Source: Acinetobacter wuhouensis
GTDB taxonomy: Bacteria > Pseudomonadota > Gammaproteobacteria > Pseudomonadales > Moraxellaceae
DNA length: 64,000 nt
NCBI RefSeq assembly: GCF_001696605.3
Contig: NZ_CP031716.1
Coordinates: 1,612,001-1,676,000, forward strand
Direction: 5' to 3'
Notes under the pieces: generated by a model
Told to the model about the DNA's origin: nothing
Database searches by the model: none
The model's input: only the letters and a program-made list of their open reading frames with translations
Shown: positions 27,105-37,113 of the stretch, one piece after another
Layout: every line of letters begins with the position of its first letter
How positions within the stretch are numbered: position 1 is the first letter of the stretch
Program-made: the position numbers and the translations under genes

Positions 27105-29684
27105 ATGCGATTTGAAAAATTTACCAACCGCCTACAGCAAGCCTTATCAGATGCCCAATCTTTAGCGATGGGGAATGATAATACCGCGATTGAGGGTATT
27201 CACATTCTTTCCGCTTTATTGGAAGAGCCATCGAACCTGAGTTTATTGCAACAGTCAGGTGCAAACCTTCCTGAGCTGAAAACGAAGCTGCAAAAGGCAA
27301 TCAACGATGCACCAAAAATCGGTACGCCTACAGGGGATATTAACCTTAATCCTGAAGCGGTTCGTGCGCTTAACTTAGCAGACAGTTATGCACAAAAGGC
27401 AGGCGATGAGTTTTTGTCGACTGATTGGGTGATTTTGGCGCTCGCTGAAACAGGTGTGACCAAAACATTATTCACAAGCGTAGGTGTGACGACAGACAAA
27501 CTGCGCAAAGCAATTGAAAATATACGAGGTGGTGAGCAAGTTATGGCGAATAATCATGAAGATCAACGTGATTCGTTAAATAAATATACCGTTGACCTGA
27601 CTGAACGTGCAACAGATGGGAAACTGGATCCAGTGATTGGTCGTGATGAAGAAATTCGCCGTACTATACAGGTCTTATCACGTCGTACCAAAAATAACCC
27701 TGTGTTGATTGGTGAGCCGGGTGTGGGTAAAACTGCGATTGTTGAAGGTCTTGCACAGCGTATTATTAAAGGTGAAGTGCCTGAAAGTCTGAAAGGAAAA
27801 CGAGTCCTTTCACTTGATTTAGGCTCTTTACTTGCAGGTGCAAAATACCGTGGTGAGTTCGAGGAACGTTTAAAAGCGGTTTTGAAAGATTTAGCCAAAT
27901 ACGATGGTGAAATTATCCTGTTCATTGACGAGTTACATACACTCGTGGGTGCCGGTAAAGGTGATGGCGCAATGGATGCGGGTAATATGCTCAAACCTGC
28001 ATTGGCACGTGGTGAATTGCGTTGTGTGGGTGCAACGACTTTAGATGAATATCGTCAGTTCATTGAAAAAGATGCGGCACTTGAGCGTCGTTTCCAGAAA
28101 GTCTTGGTGGATGAGCCGAGTGTGGAAGATACCATTGCGATTTTGCGTGGTTTAAAAGACAAATATGCGACCCATCACGGTGTGCAGATTTTGGACTCAG
28201 CGATTATTGCTGCGGCGAAAATGTCACATCGTTACATCACAGATCGCCAATTACCCGATAAAGCGATTGACTTGATTGATGAAGCTGCTTCACGGATAAA
28301 AATGGAAATTGACTCAAAACCTGAGCCATTAGACCGTTTGGATCGTCGCTTAATCCAGTTGAAAATGCAGTTGGAAGCGGTGAAAAAAGATGCCGATTCT
28401 GTGTCTAAAGCTGAAGTTGAACATCTCGAAAAACAGATTCAAGAAGTTCAAAAAGAGTATAGCGATCTTGAAGAAGTGTGGATTGCGGAAAAACGTTTAG
28501 TTGATGGTACAAATCAGGCACAGGTTGAGTTGGATAAAGCACGTACAGCTTTTGAAAAGGCACAGCGTGAAGGTGATCTGGCTGAAGCAAGTCGTTTGCA
28601 ATATGGCGTGATTCCTGAGTTGCAAAAACGCTTGAATGAAGAAGAAGTTGCGGAAACCAATGAAGAGCCAAAACTGATTCGTACCAAAGTCACTGAAAAC
28701 GAAATTGCGGAAGTGGTCAGTGCTGCAACAGGGATTCCTGTCTCGAAAATGTTGCAAGGTGAACGTGAGAAACTTCTTCACATGGAAGAATTCTTACATA
28801 ACCGTGTGGTTGGGCAGGATGAAGCTGTGGTTGCGGTGTCGAATGCAGTGCGCCGTTCACGTGCGGGATTATCTGACCCGAACCGTCCAAGTGGTTCATT
28901 CTTATTCCTTGGACCAACAGGTGTGGGTAAAACTGAATTGACCAAAGCCTTGAGTAATTTCTTATTCGACAGTGATGATGCGATTATTCGTATCGACATG
29001 TCTGAATTTATGGAAAAACACTCAGTCAGTCGTTTGGTGGGTGCGCCTCCAGGCTATGTGGGCTATGAAGAAGGTGGTGTACTGACTGAAGCGGTACGTC
29101 GTAAACCATACAGTATTGTATTGTTTGATGAGGTTGAAAAAGCACATCCTGATGTATTCAATATTCTCTTACAAGTGTTGGATGATGGTCGTTTGACGGA
29201 TTCACAAGGTCGTTTGATTGACTTTAAAAATACCGTGATTGTGATGACATCGAACTTAGGTTCAAGTGATGTACGTGAACTTGGCGATGGTGCTACGGAT
29301 GAAGAAGTTCGTGCAGTGGTAATGGGTGCGGTATCGCAACATTTCCGTCCTGAATTTATCAACCGTATTGATGAACTGGTGGTATTCCATTCATTGAAGA
29401 AATCGCAGATTCGTGGCATTGCCGATATTCAATTGGATCGTTTACGCGCTCGTTTAGCTGAACGTGACATTGGATTGAAAGTGGATGATCAGGCTTTCGA
29501 TATTCTGATTGATGCTGGTTTTGACCCTGTATATGGTGCGCGTCCGTTGAAACGTGCGATCCAGCAACAGGTTGAAAATACTTTGGCACAACGTATCTTG
29601 GCAGGTGATTTTACTGCGGGCGATACGGTTTTAATCAGTGCTGAAGATGGTCATCTTGATTTTGGGAAATTAAAATTGAGTTAA
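27105..29684 (+). CDS. clpB: ATP-dependent disaggregase ClpB
   Basis: A hexameric AAA+ chaperone that works with DnaK to resolubilise aggregated proteins after heat stress. 859 residues, the normal length. Order of domains: Clp N-domain with two repeats (1-145), NBD1 with Walker A GEPGVGKT (about 204) and Walker [14 protein letters not shown], the long coiled-coil middle domain (about 405-525), NBD2 with GPTGVGKT (about 603) and [11 protein letters not shown], and the C-terminal small domain with [17 protein letters not shown] lies upstream of the ATG. It is monocistronic, with a terminator. Confidence 0.98.
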   Translation: MRFEKFTNRLQQALSDAQSLAMGNDNTAIEGIHILSALLEEPSNLSLLQQSGANLPELKTKLQKAINDAPKIGTPTGDINLNPEAVRALNLADSYAQKAGDEFLSTDWVILALAETGVTKTLFTSVGVTTDKLRKAIENIRGGEQVMANNHEDQRDSLNKYTVDLTERATDGKLDPVIGRDEEIRRTIQVLSRRTKNNPVLIGEPGVGKTAIVEGLAQRIIKGEVPESLKGKRVLSLDLGSLLAGAKYRGEFEERLKAVLKDLAKYDGEIILFIDELHTLVGAGKGDGAMDAGNMLKPALARGELRCVGATTLDEYRQFIEKDAALERRFQKVLVDEPSVEDTIAILRGLKDKYATHHGVQILDSAIIAAAKMSHRYITDRQLPDKAIDLIDEAASRIKMEIDSKPEPLDRLDRRLIQLKMQLEAVKKDADSVSKAEVEHLEKQIQEVQKEYSDLEEVWIAEKRLVDGTNQAQVELDKARTAFEKAQREGDLAEASRLQYGVIPELQKRLNEEEVAETNEEPKLIRTKVTENEIAEVVSAATGIPVSKMLQGEREKLLHMEEFLHNRVVGQDEAVVAVSNAVRRSRAGLSDPNRPSGSFLFLGPTGVGKTELTKALSNFLFDSDDAIIRIDMSEFMEKHSVSRLVGAPPGYVGYEEGGVLTEAVRRKPYSIVLFDEVEKAHPDVFNILLQVLDDGRLTDSQGRLIDFKNTVIVMTSNLGSSDVRELGDGATDEEVRAVVMGAVSQHFRPEFINRIDELVVFHSLKKSQIRGIADIQLDRLRARLAERDIGLKVDDQAFDILIDAGFDPVYGARPLKRAIQQQVENTLAQRILAGDFTAGDTVLISAEDGHLDFGKLKLS

Positions 29685-29710
29685 TCATTTTCCTATTAAG
29701 ACCAAAACCT

Positions 29711-29740
29711 AAAAAACCTAGCTTCGGCTAGGTTTTTTTT
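29711..29740 (+). terminator. Terminator after clpB
   Basis: A 12-bp stem (aaaaaacctagc / gctaggtttttt) with a TTCG tetraloop and a run of eight Ts. Confidence 0.95.
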
Positions 29741-29776
29741 ATTGGCATTAATAACTTAACACTGAAAAATCTAATG

Positions 29777-30319
29777 CTAACTTAAATCTACCCAATCCGA
29801 ACGTGATAAGTAGCTAATATGCTCAGTACGATAATCATCTAAAAATTGATTATATTTATCATGTTCAGTGTGATGGTGTTTAAAGCCACATTTGGCTTGA
29901 GCTTTATGCGATTTTTCATTATCAACAAAATAACCACACCATAAAGCCTGCATATTCAAATTTTCATAAGCATGTTGCATCACTGCTTTAACCGCTTCGG
30001 GAATTAAACCCTGCCCCCAAAATGGAACACCAATCCAGTAGGCAACTTCGGCTTCGTTATCATCAATTTCAAAATTACTTTCTGCTCCAATCAGTAAACC
30101 GACCATGCCAATAGCACGGTTATCTGCTTTTAAAGCAACTGCAAATACGTGTTCACTCGCAAAAATGGTCTGAATATATTCTAAACTTTGTGCTTCACTT
30201 TCATGTACTGGCCAACCTGCAATAGGTCCAACGCGTTCATCTTTTGCATATTCATATAAACTTGCTGCATCACTTTCTTCCCAAGGACGAAGGATTAAGC
30301 GTTCTGTCTTTAAAATCAT
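29777..30319 (-). CDS. GNAT family N-acetyltransferase (RimJ/RimL type)
   Basis: 180 residues of the GCN5-related acetyltransferase fold: TERLILRPWEESDAASLYEYA at the N-terminus, AIGMVGLLIGAE, EVAYWIGVPFWGQGLIPEAVKAV with the acetyl-CoA pyrophosphate loop, and CGYFVDNEKSHKAQAKCGF. The subgroup includes ribosomal-protein and small-molecule acetyltransferases; the acceptor cannot be told from sequence. It is convergent with clpB and divergent from the AraC regulator. Confidence 0.85.
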   Translation of the reverse strand: MILKTERLILRPWEESDAASLYEYAKDERVGPIAGWPVHESEAQSLEYIQTIFASEHVFAVALKADNRAIGMVGLLIGAESNFEIDDNEAEVAYWIGVPFWGQGLIPEAVKAVMQHAYENLNMQALWCGYFVDNEKSHKAQAKCGFKHHHTEHDKYNQFLDDYRTEHISYLSRSDWVDLS

Positions 30320-30467
30320 GATTTAAGTACTCTCGTAAAATCAAATAACTGGGAGAGAACTTTAAGCAGTTTCAAGATTTGCTTCTATCATCATATCAAA
30401 GTAAATTAGGTACTTTTGAAAACAAATATCGTATAATTGATAGTAAAATAGATTTTTTTTAGTTGAA

Positions 30468-31301
30468 ATGAAAAATATTCAGGATTTTTTACAACAAAAT
30501 ACGGTTGATTATATTTGGACGGAAAATAAACTTACTGAACACATGAATAAACCTTTGTCTCTTGCTTATTGCACACTGGTTTTGGTCAAACAAGGGTATG
30601 CTGATTTAACTATTCAATTTAAGCCTTATCATTTAAAAGCTGGTGATTTGTTAGTCCTTGCTGACGATCAGTTAATCATGGTGCAAAACCAATCTCTAGA
30701 CTTTAGCTGTCATTATTGTGCCTTCAATCGTGATTTTGCAGCTGAAGTGGCATATCGTTTGCCTAACTCATTATTTGCTTATCTCAATCTAGTTCCTTTG
30801 TTTTCACCGACTATTGATCAGCTTGATTTAATTAAAATATGGGAACATCAGACAGATTTTATTATGCAATCCACAAATATATATCAACGTATTTTGTTAT
30901 GTAATCATTTACAAAATTTTTTTCTTATCCTCGCTGAGATAGTAGATCGTAATCAACAACTTCCTCAAAATGAACATAGCAGAAAAGAAAAACTGTGTTG
31001 GCACTTTTGGGAGATGATTGCAAAGCACAGCCAAACTCAAAGAGAGGTTGTGTTCTATGCTCAGGCATTGAATATTACGCCTTATTATTTATCGCAATTG
31101 TGTAAACAGTTTTTTAATGACAGCCCTAAAACATTAATTGATCGACAGGTGATACTTAAATTGAAGGAGTTGCTGAAGACAAGCACACGATCCATTCAAA
31201 CGATTGCCGATCAGATGAATTTCAATGATACTTCTTATATGTGCCGTTATTTTAAAAAACATACAGGTTATACTCTACGACAATATAGAAAAGCGATGTA
31301 G
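30468..31301 (+). CDS. AraC family transcriptional regulator
   Basis: 277 residues. The N-terminal half is a cupin-like sensor region (FKPYHLKAGDLLVLADD) and the C-terminal 100 residues carry the double helix-turn-helix of the AraC/XylS family (VVFYAQALNITPYYLSQLCKQ, then IQTIADQMNFNDTSYMCRYFKKHTGYTLRQYR). The ligand and targets are unknown. The neighbours do not form an obvious regulon; the secreted protein downstream at 31460 on the same strand is a possible target. Confidence 0.85.
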   Translation: MKNIQDFLQQNTVDYIWTENKLTEHMNKPLSLAYCTLVLVKQGYADLTIQFKPYHLKAGDLLVLADDQLIMVQNQSLDFSCHYCAFNRDFAAEVAYRLPNSLFAYLNLVPLFSPTIDQLDLIKIWEHQTDFIMQSTNIYQRILLCNHLQNFFLILAEIVDRNQQLPQNEHSRKEKLCWHFWEMIAKHSQTQREVVFYAQALNITPYYLSQLCKQFFNDSPKTLIDRQVILKLKELLKTSTRSIQTIADQMNFNDTSYMCRYFKKHTGYTLRQYRKAM

Positions 31302-31459
31302 TGTTTATCGTTTTCCAAAATATAAATATTGGGCATTTACAAGAAAAATAAATTTGCTCTATATCGTTACCTGTTATCGGGTTTGTTAAACATTGATTGC
31401 AACACATGTTGAAAATTGTTAATTTTTAAACAGGAATAATAAAAAATGGAAGGTCGATC

Positions 31460-31927
31460 ATGAAGATCATGGGTAAGAATAAATCTAATTATTTGAAAAT
31501 AATGGGTACTTTGTTGGTGACCTTTAGTGCGACAAATGTCATTGCAAATAAATTGGATGATCAAAGTCTTGCAGAGCAATCTGTGGGGGTGATTAAGTTA
31601 GCACCCATTGTGATTCAGGCAGTGAAACAGGATGCACAACAATCAGTAGATGAACAGAATCAATTACATGGAAAAGCTGCGCAGCAGAGTGCTGATGAAG
31701 CAAAAAAAGATTTGGTGTATACAACAGTTTTAACGGACTTTGAATGGCAGAAAAAAGATCCTGATCCTAATAAACCAGATGATAAATACTTACAGCCTAT
31801 CCAAAAGTATAGATTGATCGACGTTCGCTATAATCCATATCAGCGTCATGATGTACGAATTACAACAGCCGACTCGGTGACCTTTTGGCCTGGTCACGAA
31901 GTCGATGGTGTTGGTTTTGTAAAATAA
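31460..31927 (+). CDS. Small secreted protein of unknown function
   Basis: 155 residues with a likely signal peptide (about 1-29, cleavage near VIA-NK). The ATG at 31460 follows GGAAGG by 6 nt. The mature part starts with VIKLAPIVIQAVKQ, which resembles the TonB box and N-terminus of TonB-dependent receptors, then a Gln/Ala/Asp-rich helical stretch, and ends in a small beta-rich part with RYNPYQRHDVRIT. No barrel follows. I recognise no family. It lies 158 bp downstream of the AraC gene. Confidence 0.6.
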   Translation: MKIMGKNKSNYLKIMGTLLVTFSATNVIANKLDDQSLAEQSVGVIKLAPIVIQAVKQDAQQSVDEQNQLHGKAAQQSADEAKKDLVYTTVLTDFEWQKKDPDPNKPDDKYLQPIQKYRLIDVRYNPYQRHDVRITTADSVTFWPGHEVDGVGFVK

Positions 31928-31944
31928 ATTGTCGTCTATGGAAA

Positions 31945-34149
31945 TTACACAGGGAAGTGCTTAATTTTCCATGCACGGTGAATTTTTTGATTACGTTTAA
32001 AATCTAAACCAATGGTTTCATTGGTGATTTCTTGCACATCAAACATGGCTTCAATTTCTTCATCCATCTCAAATCCACGATAGTTATTTGAGAAATATAA
32101 AGTTCCGTCTGTAGTTAAACGGTTCATGGCACGTTTTAATAATGAGATATGATCACGTTGTACATCAAATGTTCCGTAGAATTTTTTAGAGTTGGAGAAT
32201 GTCGGTGGGTCAATAAAGATCATGTCATATTGTTCATGACCTTCTTTTAACCATTCAAAACAATCGCTTGAGAAGAATTGATGCTGTTCATCAGGGTGAT
32301 CAACGGTTAAACCATTTAAAACAAAGTTTTCTTTGGACCAATTCAAATAGGTATTGGATAGGTCGACACTGGTGGTACTTGCTGCGCCACCTAGTGCTGC
32401 ATGTAAACTTGCTGTAGACGTGTAGCTGTACAGGTTTAAGAAGTGTTTACCTTTTGCTTCAGCAGCAATACGCAGACGCATTTGACGATGATCCAGGAAC
32501 AAACCTGTATCCAAATAATCGGTCAAATTGACCAAAATTTTTGCTTTGCCTTCCTGAACGATGAAACGCTTAGATGCTGTGCTTTGTTTGGTATATTGTG
32601 TTTTACCTTCTTGGCGAGCACGGGTTTTGATAAAGATCGCATCACGACCTAAACCTGTTACAGCACGAATCACAGCCAAAGCGAGGTTGAAACGCTTTTT
32701 AGCTTTTTCGGGATCAATGGTTTTGGGTGGTGCATATTCTTGAACGTGTAAACGATCGCCATACAAATCAATCGCAACGTTAAAATCTGGCATGTCTGCA
32801 TCATAAAGACGTAGACAATAAATATTTTCTTTGACAGCCCATTTCTTTAAAGTTTGCATATTTTTTTGCAAACGATTGGCAAAATCTTCAGCACCTTCAA
32901 TTTTTTCAAATTGTTGTGGTTGCCATTCTGCCAGGAATGGACGACTTACAGTTGCTGGTTTGATTGTACCGAAGCGAATATAAATCGGTAATTTACCATT
33001 CATCAAACGTAAAATTTGAGGATCGTTAAATGCAAGTACATCGGCTTGTTCAACTGCTGCTGCAATAACTGCGGCATATTGATTTGGGAAATTTTTCTGT
33101 AGGAGTGCTGAAAGACCTAAATACAATGCACGATTCGACGCTTTTTCACCTAGACGCTCACCGTAGGGTGGATTGGTCACCACAAATGAAGTTTTACCTT
33201 CAGCCTGGAAGTCTGGCCAATCTGCCAAAGTACGTTCTTCAATTTGGATTTGATCGAGCAGTGATTCAAAACCAGCAGCAATAATATTTTGTTTAGTCGC
33301 TTTCACCGCTTCCCAATCTGCATCGTAGGCATAGAATTTTGGAAGAGGTTGTTCCAATGCTGCTTTATGACGGTCAGCGGCTTCAGCTTTGATAGACATC
33401 CATAGATCATGGTCATGACCATTCCAACCATTGAAGCCAAAACGACGAACAAGGCCAGGCGCACGATCAGTAAGAATCATTAAAGACTCAATAATGAATG
33501 TTCCTGAACCACACATTGGATCAAGAATAATGTCAGGATTGCGTTCTTTAAGTTTAGCTTTTTGTAGAATCGCAGCCGCCAAGTTCTCTTTGATTGGCGC
33601 ATCGGTCATATAACGACGATAGCCACGTTTATGCAAGGAATCGCCTGATAAATCCAGGCAATAGGTATGTTCTGTTTTTCCTGCAAGCGCGTAGATCGTG
33701 ATTTCAGGTTGTTTAATATCAATACTTGGACGTTTACCAACGGCTTCCATAAATGAATCGACGATACCGTCTTTCACGCGCAGGGTCGCAAACTGAGAGT
33801 TCACTTTAATATCGCGTTCAATATGCAGGCGTACAGCAAATGTGCTTTGTGGAGCGAAGATCAGTGACCAATCAAAATTGATTGCGCCTTCATACAATTC
33901 TTCAGCAACATCGCGTGCATCATGCGTAAATTCAAGCTCATGGACATGAATTGGTGTTAATACGCGAGAGGCAAGGCGTGACCACATACAAATGCGATAA
34001 GCATCTTCAAGTTTACCTTTGAAGATTAAACGACCTGGAAATTTTTCAATATTTTGAATCCCTAAACCTTGAATTTCTTCTTGTAATAAGGTTTCTAGTC
34101 CATCCGCACAGGTGACCCAATATGTAGAAAGACGTGGTTTCGAATTCAT
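31945..34149 (-). CDS. rlmKL: Bifunctional 23S rRNA methyltransferase RlmKL
   Basis: Makes m2G2445 (RlmL half) and m7G2069 (RlmK half) in 23S rRNA. The start at 34149 gives 734 residues (E. coli 702). Domains: an N-terminal THUMP domain (about 50-160), the RlmL methyltransferase with DPMCGSGTFIIE and catalytic NPPYGERLG, and the RlmK methyltransferase with LNLYSYTSTASLHAALGGA and FIDPPTFSNSKKF. CTGGAAA lies upstream of the ATG; the upstream TTG at 34167 is unlikely. It is a single gene, convergent with the small secreted gene (17 bp apart). Confidence 0.95.
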   Translation of the reverse strand: MNSKPRLSTYWVTCADGLETLLQEEIQGLGIQNIEKFPGRLIFKGKLEDAYRICMWSRLASRVLTPIHVHELEFTHDARDVAEELYEGAINFDWSLIFAPQSTFAVRLHIERDIKVNSQFATLRVKDGIVDSFMEAVGKRPSIDIKQPEITIYALAGKTEHTYCLDLSGDSLHKRGYRRYMTDAPIKENLAAAILQKAKLKERNPDIILDPMCGSGTFIIESLMILTDRAPGLVRRFGFNGWNGHDHDLWMSIKAEAADRHKAALEQPLPKFYAYDADWEAVKATKQNIIAAGFESLLDQIQIEERTLADWPDFQAEGKTSFVVTNPPYGERLGEKASNRALYLGLSALLQKNFPNQYAAVIAAAVEQADVLAFNDPQILRLMNGKLPIYIRFGTIKPATVSRPFLAEWQPQQFEKIEGAEDFANRLQKNMQTLKKWAVKENIYCLRLYDADMPDFNVAIDLYGDRLHVQEYAPPKTIDPEKAKKRFNLALAVIRAVTGLGRDAIFIKTRARQEGKTQYTKQSTASKRFIVQEGKAKILVNLTDYLDTGLFLDHRQMRLRIAAEAKGKHFLNLYSYTSTASLHAALGGAASTTSVDLSNTYLNWSKENFVLNGLTVDHPDEQHQFFSSDCFEWLKEGHEQYDMIFIDPPTFSNSKKFYGTFDVQRDHISLLKRAMNRLTTDGTLYFSNNYRGFEMDEEIEAMFDVQEITNETIGLDFKRNQKIHRAWKIKHFPV

Positions 34150-34351
34150 GAAAATTTCCAGAGACAATAAAGCAATCGCATATTTTAGCGTATTTTGATG
34201 ACGAAAACTTGTCGATTAAACGTTAAAGACTGATTTTTTCCAAAAAGCAGAAAATAATTGCAGATAATTTAAGTTATTCAAAATTATTGCTTGAAATATA
34301 TTCAATAAGTCTCAATCAAATCTTCATCAAAATATTAAGATTTTAAGAATA

Positions 34352-34963
34352 ATGCTCAGTTTAATCATTTCAATATTTACATTTTCATTATCAATGTCGA
34401 TTTCACCAGGCCCAGTGAATCTTGCGATTCTTAGTAGTAGCATGAATTATGGAGTTAAAAAGACGTTTGCATTTATCTCTGGTGCAACCATTGGTTTTAC
34501 TCTGTTATTGATAGCTGTTTGTCTTGGGCTGTATCAGGTTTTGGTATTGTATCCAATTCTCTTGGATGTGATTACGCTTTCAGGTACAGCTTTATTGGTT
34601 TGGATGGGGTGGAATATTTTAAGGGCCAAAGGCGAATCAATTCAAACGCAGACATTTGAGGTTGAGAAGATTCCAACATTTTTACAAGGTGCTTTGATGC
34701 AATGGCTCAATCCTAAAGCATGGATTGCGGCAGTCGCAGGTACAGCTTTATTCTCCGCATCAAAATTTGAAAATGCTTTGGTTCTATTTGTTTTGATTTA
34801 TTTCGTGGTTTGTTATTTATCCTTATGGATTTGGGGAATTGCAGGTGAGAAATTAGCGAATTTTCTGAATGTTGGAAATCGCGCGAGAATTTTTAATATT
34901 TTGATGGGATTGGCATTGATGCTGATTTCACTGGAAATGTGTTGGAAGCATTTTTCTCATTAA
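34352..34963 (+). CDS. LysE/RhtB family amino acid exporter
   Basis: An inner-membrane exporter of amino acids or related metabolites. 203 residues with about six membrane helices and the family motif near the N-terminus (SISPGPVNLAIL), plus GALMQWLNPKAWIAAVAG in the middle, both standard for LysE/RhtB proteins. The substrate cannot be told. It is divergent from rlmKL. Confidence 0.9.
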   Translation: MLSLIISIFTFSLSMSISPGPVNLAILSSSMNYGVKKTFAFISGATIGFTLLLIAVCLGLYQVLVLYPILLDVITLSGTALLVWMGWNILRAKGESIQTQTFEVEKIPTFLQGALMQWLNPKAWIAAVAGTALFSASKFENALVLFVLIYFVVCYLSLWIWGIAGEKLANFLNVGNRARIFNILMGLALMLISLEMCWKHFSH

Positions 34964-35016
34964 TACGTTTAGATTGGAGATAGTCGAATAAATCTGAATA
35001 GAACAGACAAGCATTG

Positions 35017-35346
35017 ATGGAAAAAAATATGATAAATAGGAAGAAGGATGTTGTTAAAACAAATATTGAAGTTTTTAAAGTTCTAATTGAATGGTTCTCA
35101 CCAGAAAATGGTGGACGACATCATATTCCTAAACAGAGTATATACTATTGCACAACGGAAATTGTCCGAAAACAAAAGAAATCTGTTTGGAGTATCGCAC
35201 TTAAACTAAATGAAAAGTCTCCCGATGAAGCTGATATGTGGTTTTTATTTAATGATGATGAGTGCCGAGTTGAGGTGGGAGTAATATTAAGCCTATTGGA
35301 AGGCTCTCGTTGTGTAGGTCAAATCATGATTCAAAGAAAAACTTGA
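35017..35346 (+). CDS. Hypothetical protein, 109 residues
   Basis: A soluble, mixed-charge protein starting at the ATG at 35017, with no signal peptide. Visible features: a basic N-terminus (NMINRKKDVVKTN), RHHIPKQSIYYCTTEIVR, WSIALKLNEKSPDEADMWFLF and VGVILSLLEGSRCVGQI. The layout of beta strands with a Pro-containing loop recalls small beta-barrel proteins, but I do not recognise a family. It is 53 bp downstream of the LysE gene. Confidence 0.5.
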   Translation: MEKNMINRKKDVVKTNIEVFKVLIEWFSPENGGRHHIPKQSIYYCTTEIVRKQKKSVWSIALKLNEKSPDEADMWFLFNDDECRVEVGVILSLLEGSRCVGQIMIQRKT

Positions 35347-35477
35347 TGAATTGAATTTCAAATAGATTTTGCTAGATGATGTATATAAATTGGTACACAA
35401 ATTGCTTAATCATTCACCATATTGGTCGTTATTTTGATTTAAAAATTAATTGAATATTAAATTGATGAGTGAGGGGA

Positions 35478-35840
35478 ATGATGATGCAACAAGTAATGAA
35501 CACCGGATTTACTGCACATGGGGATGCTTTTTCAATCGGGGCTTTAATCCTTACACGGTTAAGACGTGTGTCTGGGCGTGTGATTGATGTTATGTATATG
35601 GTTGAAAATAAAATGTATGCTCAGTATGTGATAGAGATGTCTTTGGCGACAAAAGATTCTGAACTCAATCGTTATGCATTGCGATTACAGTCCCTCATAG
35701 ATCAAGAGCAACCTACACCAGTTGTTGAAACTGTAGAATCATATCCAATTGAAAATGAAGAACTCATCCAATCTGGTGCAACGGAAGAAGAAATTTATAA
35801 AGCTCAAGTTTCACATCACTATATTGGTGCATTGAGATAA
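35478..35840 (+). CDS. Conserved hypothetical protein, 120 residues
   Basis: The start is in a run of ATGs (35478, 35481, 35484) directly after GAGGGGA. The N-terminal 70 residues are helical and well ordered (NTGFTAHGDAFSIGALILTR, then RRVSGRVIDVMYMVENKMYAQYVIEMSL), while the C-terminal 50 are acidic and probably flexible, ending in HHYIGALR. I recall similar unnamed proteins in other Acinetobacter genomes but can give no function. A 10-bp hairpin (35846-35872) follows without a T-run. Confidence 0.6.
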   Translation: MMMQQVMNTGFTAHGDAFSIGALILTRLRRVSGRVIDVMYMVENKMYAQYVIEMSLATKDSELNRYALRLQSLIDQEQPTPVVETVESYPIENEELIQSGATEEEIYKAQVSHHYIGALR

Positions 35841-35845
35841 GATGA

Positions 35846-35872
35846 TGCGGTTCTATTCAGTTTAGAACCGCA
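35846..35872 (+). terminator. Hairpin after the 120-residue hypothetical gene
   Basis: A perfect 10-bp stem (tgcggttcta / tagaaccgca) with a 7-nt loop, 6 bp after the stop. No T-tract, so it is a weak terminator at best. The remaining spacer to pyrB (35873-36080) is AT-rich. Confidence 0.45.
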
Positions 35873-36080
35873 ACCTTGATTAATATTTTTAGTTCAGCAA
35901 TTTTTATATCTTAGAGCTCCATTGAAAGTTGAGTTAAATTAACTTATTGAAATACGGTTAAGAATTTTTATTTTAAAATTCAATAAATAATGAGTTTTTT
36001 ATTTAAGTGCTGAAAACTTCATCTGCCTTGGAAAGATAAAATCTGTATAATGCGTTAACTTAACCTCTAAGGAATCTCTC

Positions 36081-37097
36081 ATGCACTTGGCGGCATTGCA
36101 TACACCGAGCCAGATTCAACTCAATAAAGATGGAAATCTCAAACATTTCATCACGATCGAAGGGCTTTCTAAAGCAACCCTCACCAAAATTCTCGATACT
36201 GCCCATTCTTTTATCAATGATCAAAATCAACTTGTAACGAATAACCTCCTAGAAGGTCGTACAGTGATGAATTTGTTTTTTGAAAACTCAACACGTACGC
36301 GTACTACCTTTGAAGCCGCAGCAAAACGTTTATCGGCAAATGTTTTGAATATTGACATTGCCCGTTCAAGTACTTCAAAAGGGGAAACTTTACGCGATAC
36401 ATTGTGGAATTTAGAAGCAATGGCAGCGGATATTTTCGTGGTTCGTCATTCATCTTCAGGTGCTGCACATTTTATCGCTGAAACGGTTTGTCCACATGTT
36501 GCCATTATTAACGCAGGTGATGGACGTCATGCGCATCCAACACAAGCGATGTTGGATATGTTGACGATTCGTCGTGAAACCAAGAAAAAATTTGAAGACA
36601 TCAGCTTGGCAATCATTGGTGATATTAAACATTCACGTGTTGCTCGTTCTGATATTGCCGCATTACAAACTTTAGGTTGTAAAGATATTCGTGTGATTGC
36701 ACCAAATACTTTATTGCCACACGGTTTTGATGAATATGGCGAAGGAGTTCGTTTGTTCAATAAAATGGACGAAGGCATCAAAGACTGTGATGTGATCATT
36801 ACCTTACGTATTCAAAATGAACGTATTGATTCGCCTGCATTATCATCACAAGCTGAATTCTACAAAATGTACGGTTTAAACAAAGAGCGTTTGGCTTTGG
36901 CAAAACCAGATTGCATCGTGATGCATCCTGGTCCAATGAACCGTGGTGTTGAAATTGATTCAAGTATTGCAGATGGTGAGCAATCGGTGATTTTGCATCA
37001 AGTGACCAATGGTATTGCAGTACGCATGGCGGTTTTAGCATTGTCAATGCAAGGTCAGTTGCAAGAAAAAGGTTTGTTAGAAGCGATTGCGGTTTAA
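36081..37097 (+). CDS. pyrB: Aspartate carbamoyltransferase catalytic subunit
   Basis: Joins carbamoyl phosphate and aspartate in pyrimidine synthesis. 338 residues with [13 protein letters not shown] (carbamoyl-phosphate site), [30 protein letters not shown] and [14 protein letters not shown]. It is followed 16 bp later by the pyrC' gene, as in pseudomonads, where catalytic PyrB trimers need inactive PyrC' subunits to form a dodecamer. No pyrI regulatory gene is present, in keeping with that class. Confidence 0.97.
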   Translation: MHLAALHTPSQIQLNKDGNLKHFITIEGLSKATLTKILDTAHSFINDQNQLVTNNLLEGRTVMNLFFENSTRTRTTFEAAAKRLSANVLNIDIARSSTSKGETLRDTLWNLEAMAADIFVVRHSSSGAAHFIAETVCPHVAIINAGDGRHAHPTQAMLDMLTIRRETKKKFEDISLAIIGDIKHSRVARSDIAALQTLGCKDIRVIAPNTLLPHGFDEYGEGVRLFNKMDEGIKDCDVIITLRIQNERIDSPALSSQAEFYKMYGLNKERLALAKPDCIVMHPGPMNRGVEIDSSIADGEQSVILHQVTNGIAVRMAVLALSMQGQLQEKGLLEAIAV

Positions 37098-37113
37098 GGT
37101 TGAGGATAAAGTC

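Noticed and set aside
27563..27994. Long minus-strand frame inside clpB (and similar frames inside alaS, lysC, rlmKL and the adhesin)
   Set aside because: These overlap strongly conserved coding sequence on the other strand and show no ribosome sites; they are shadows.
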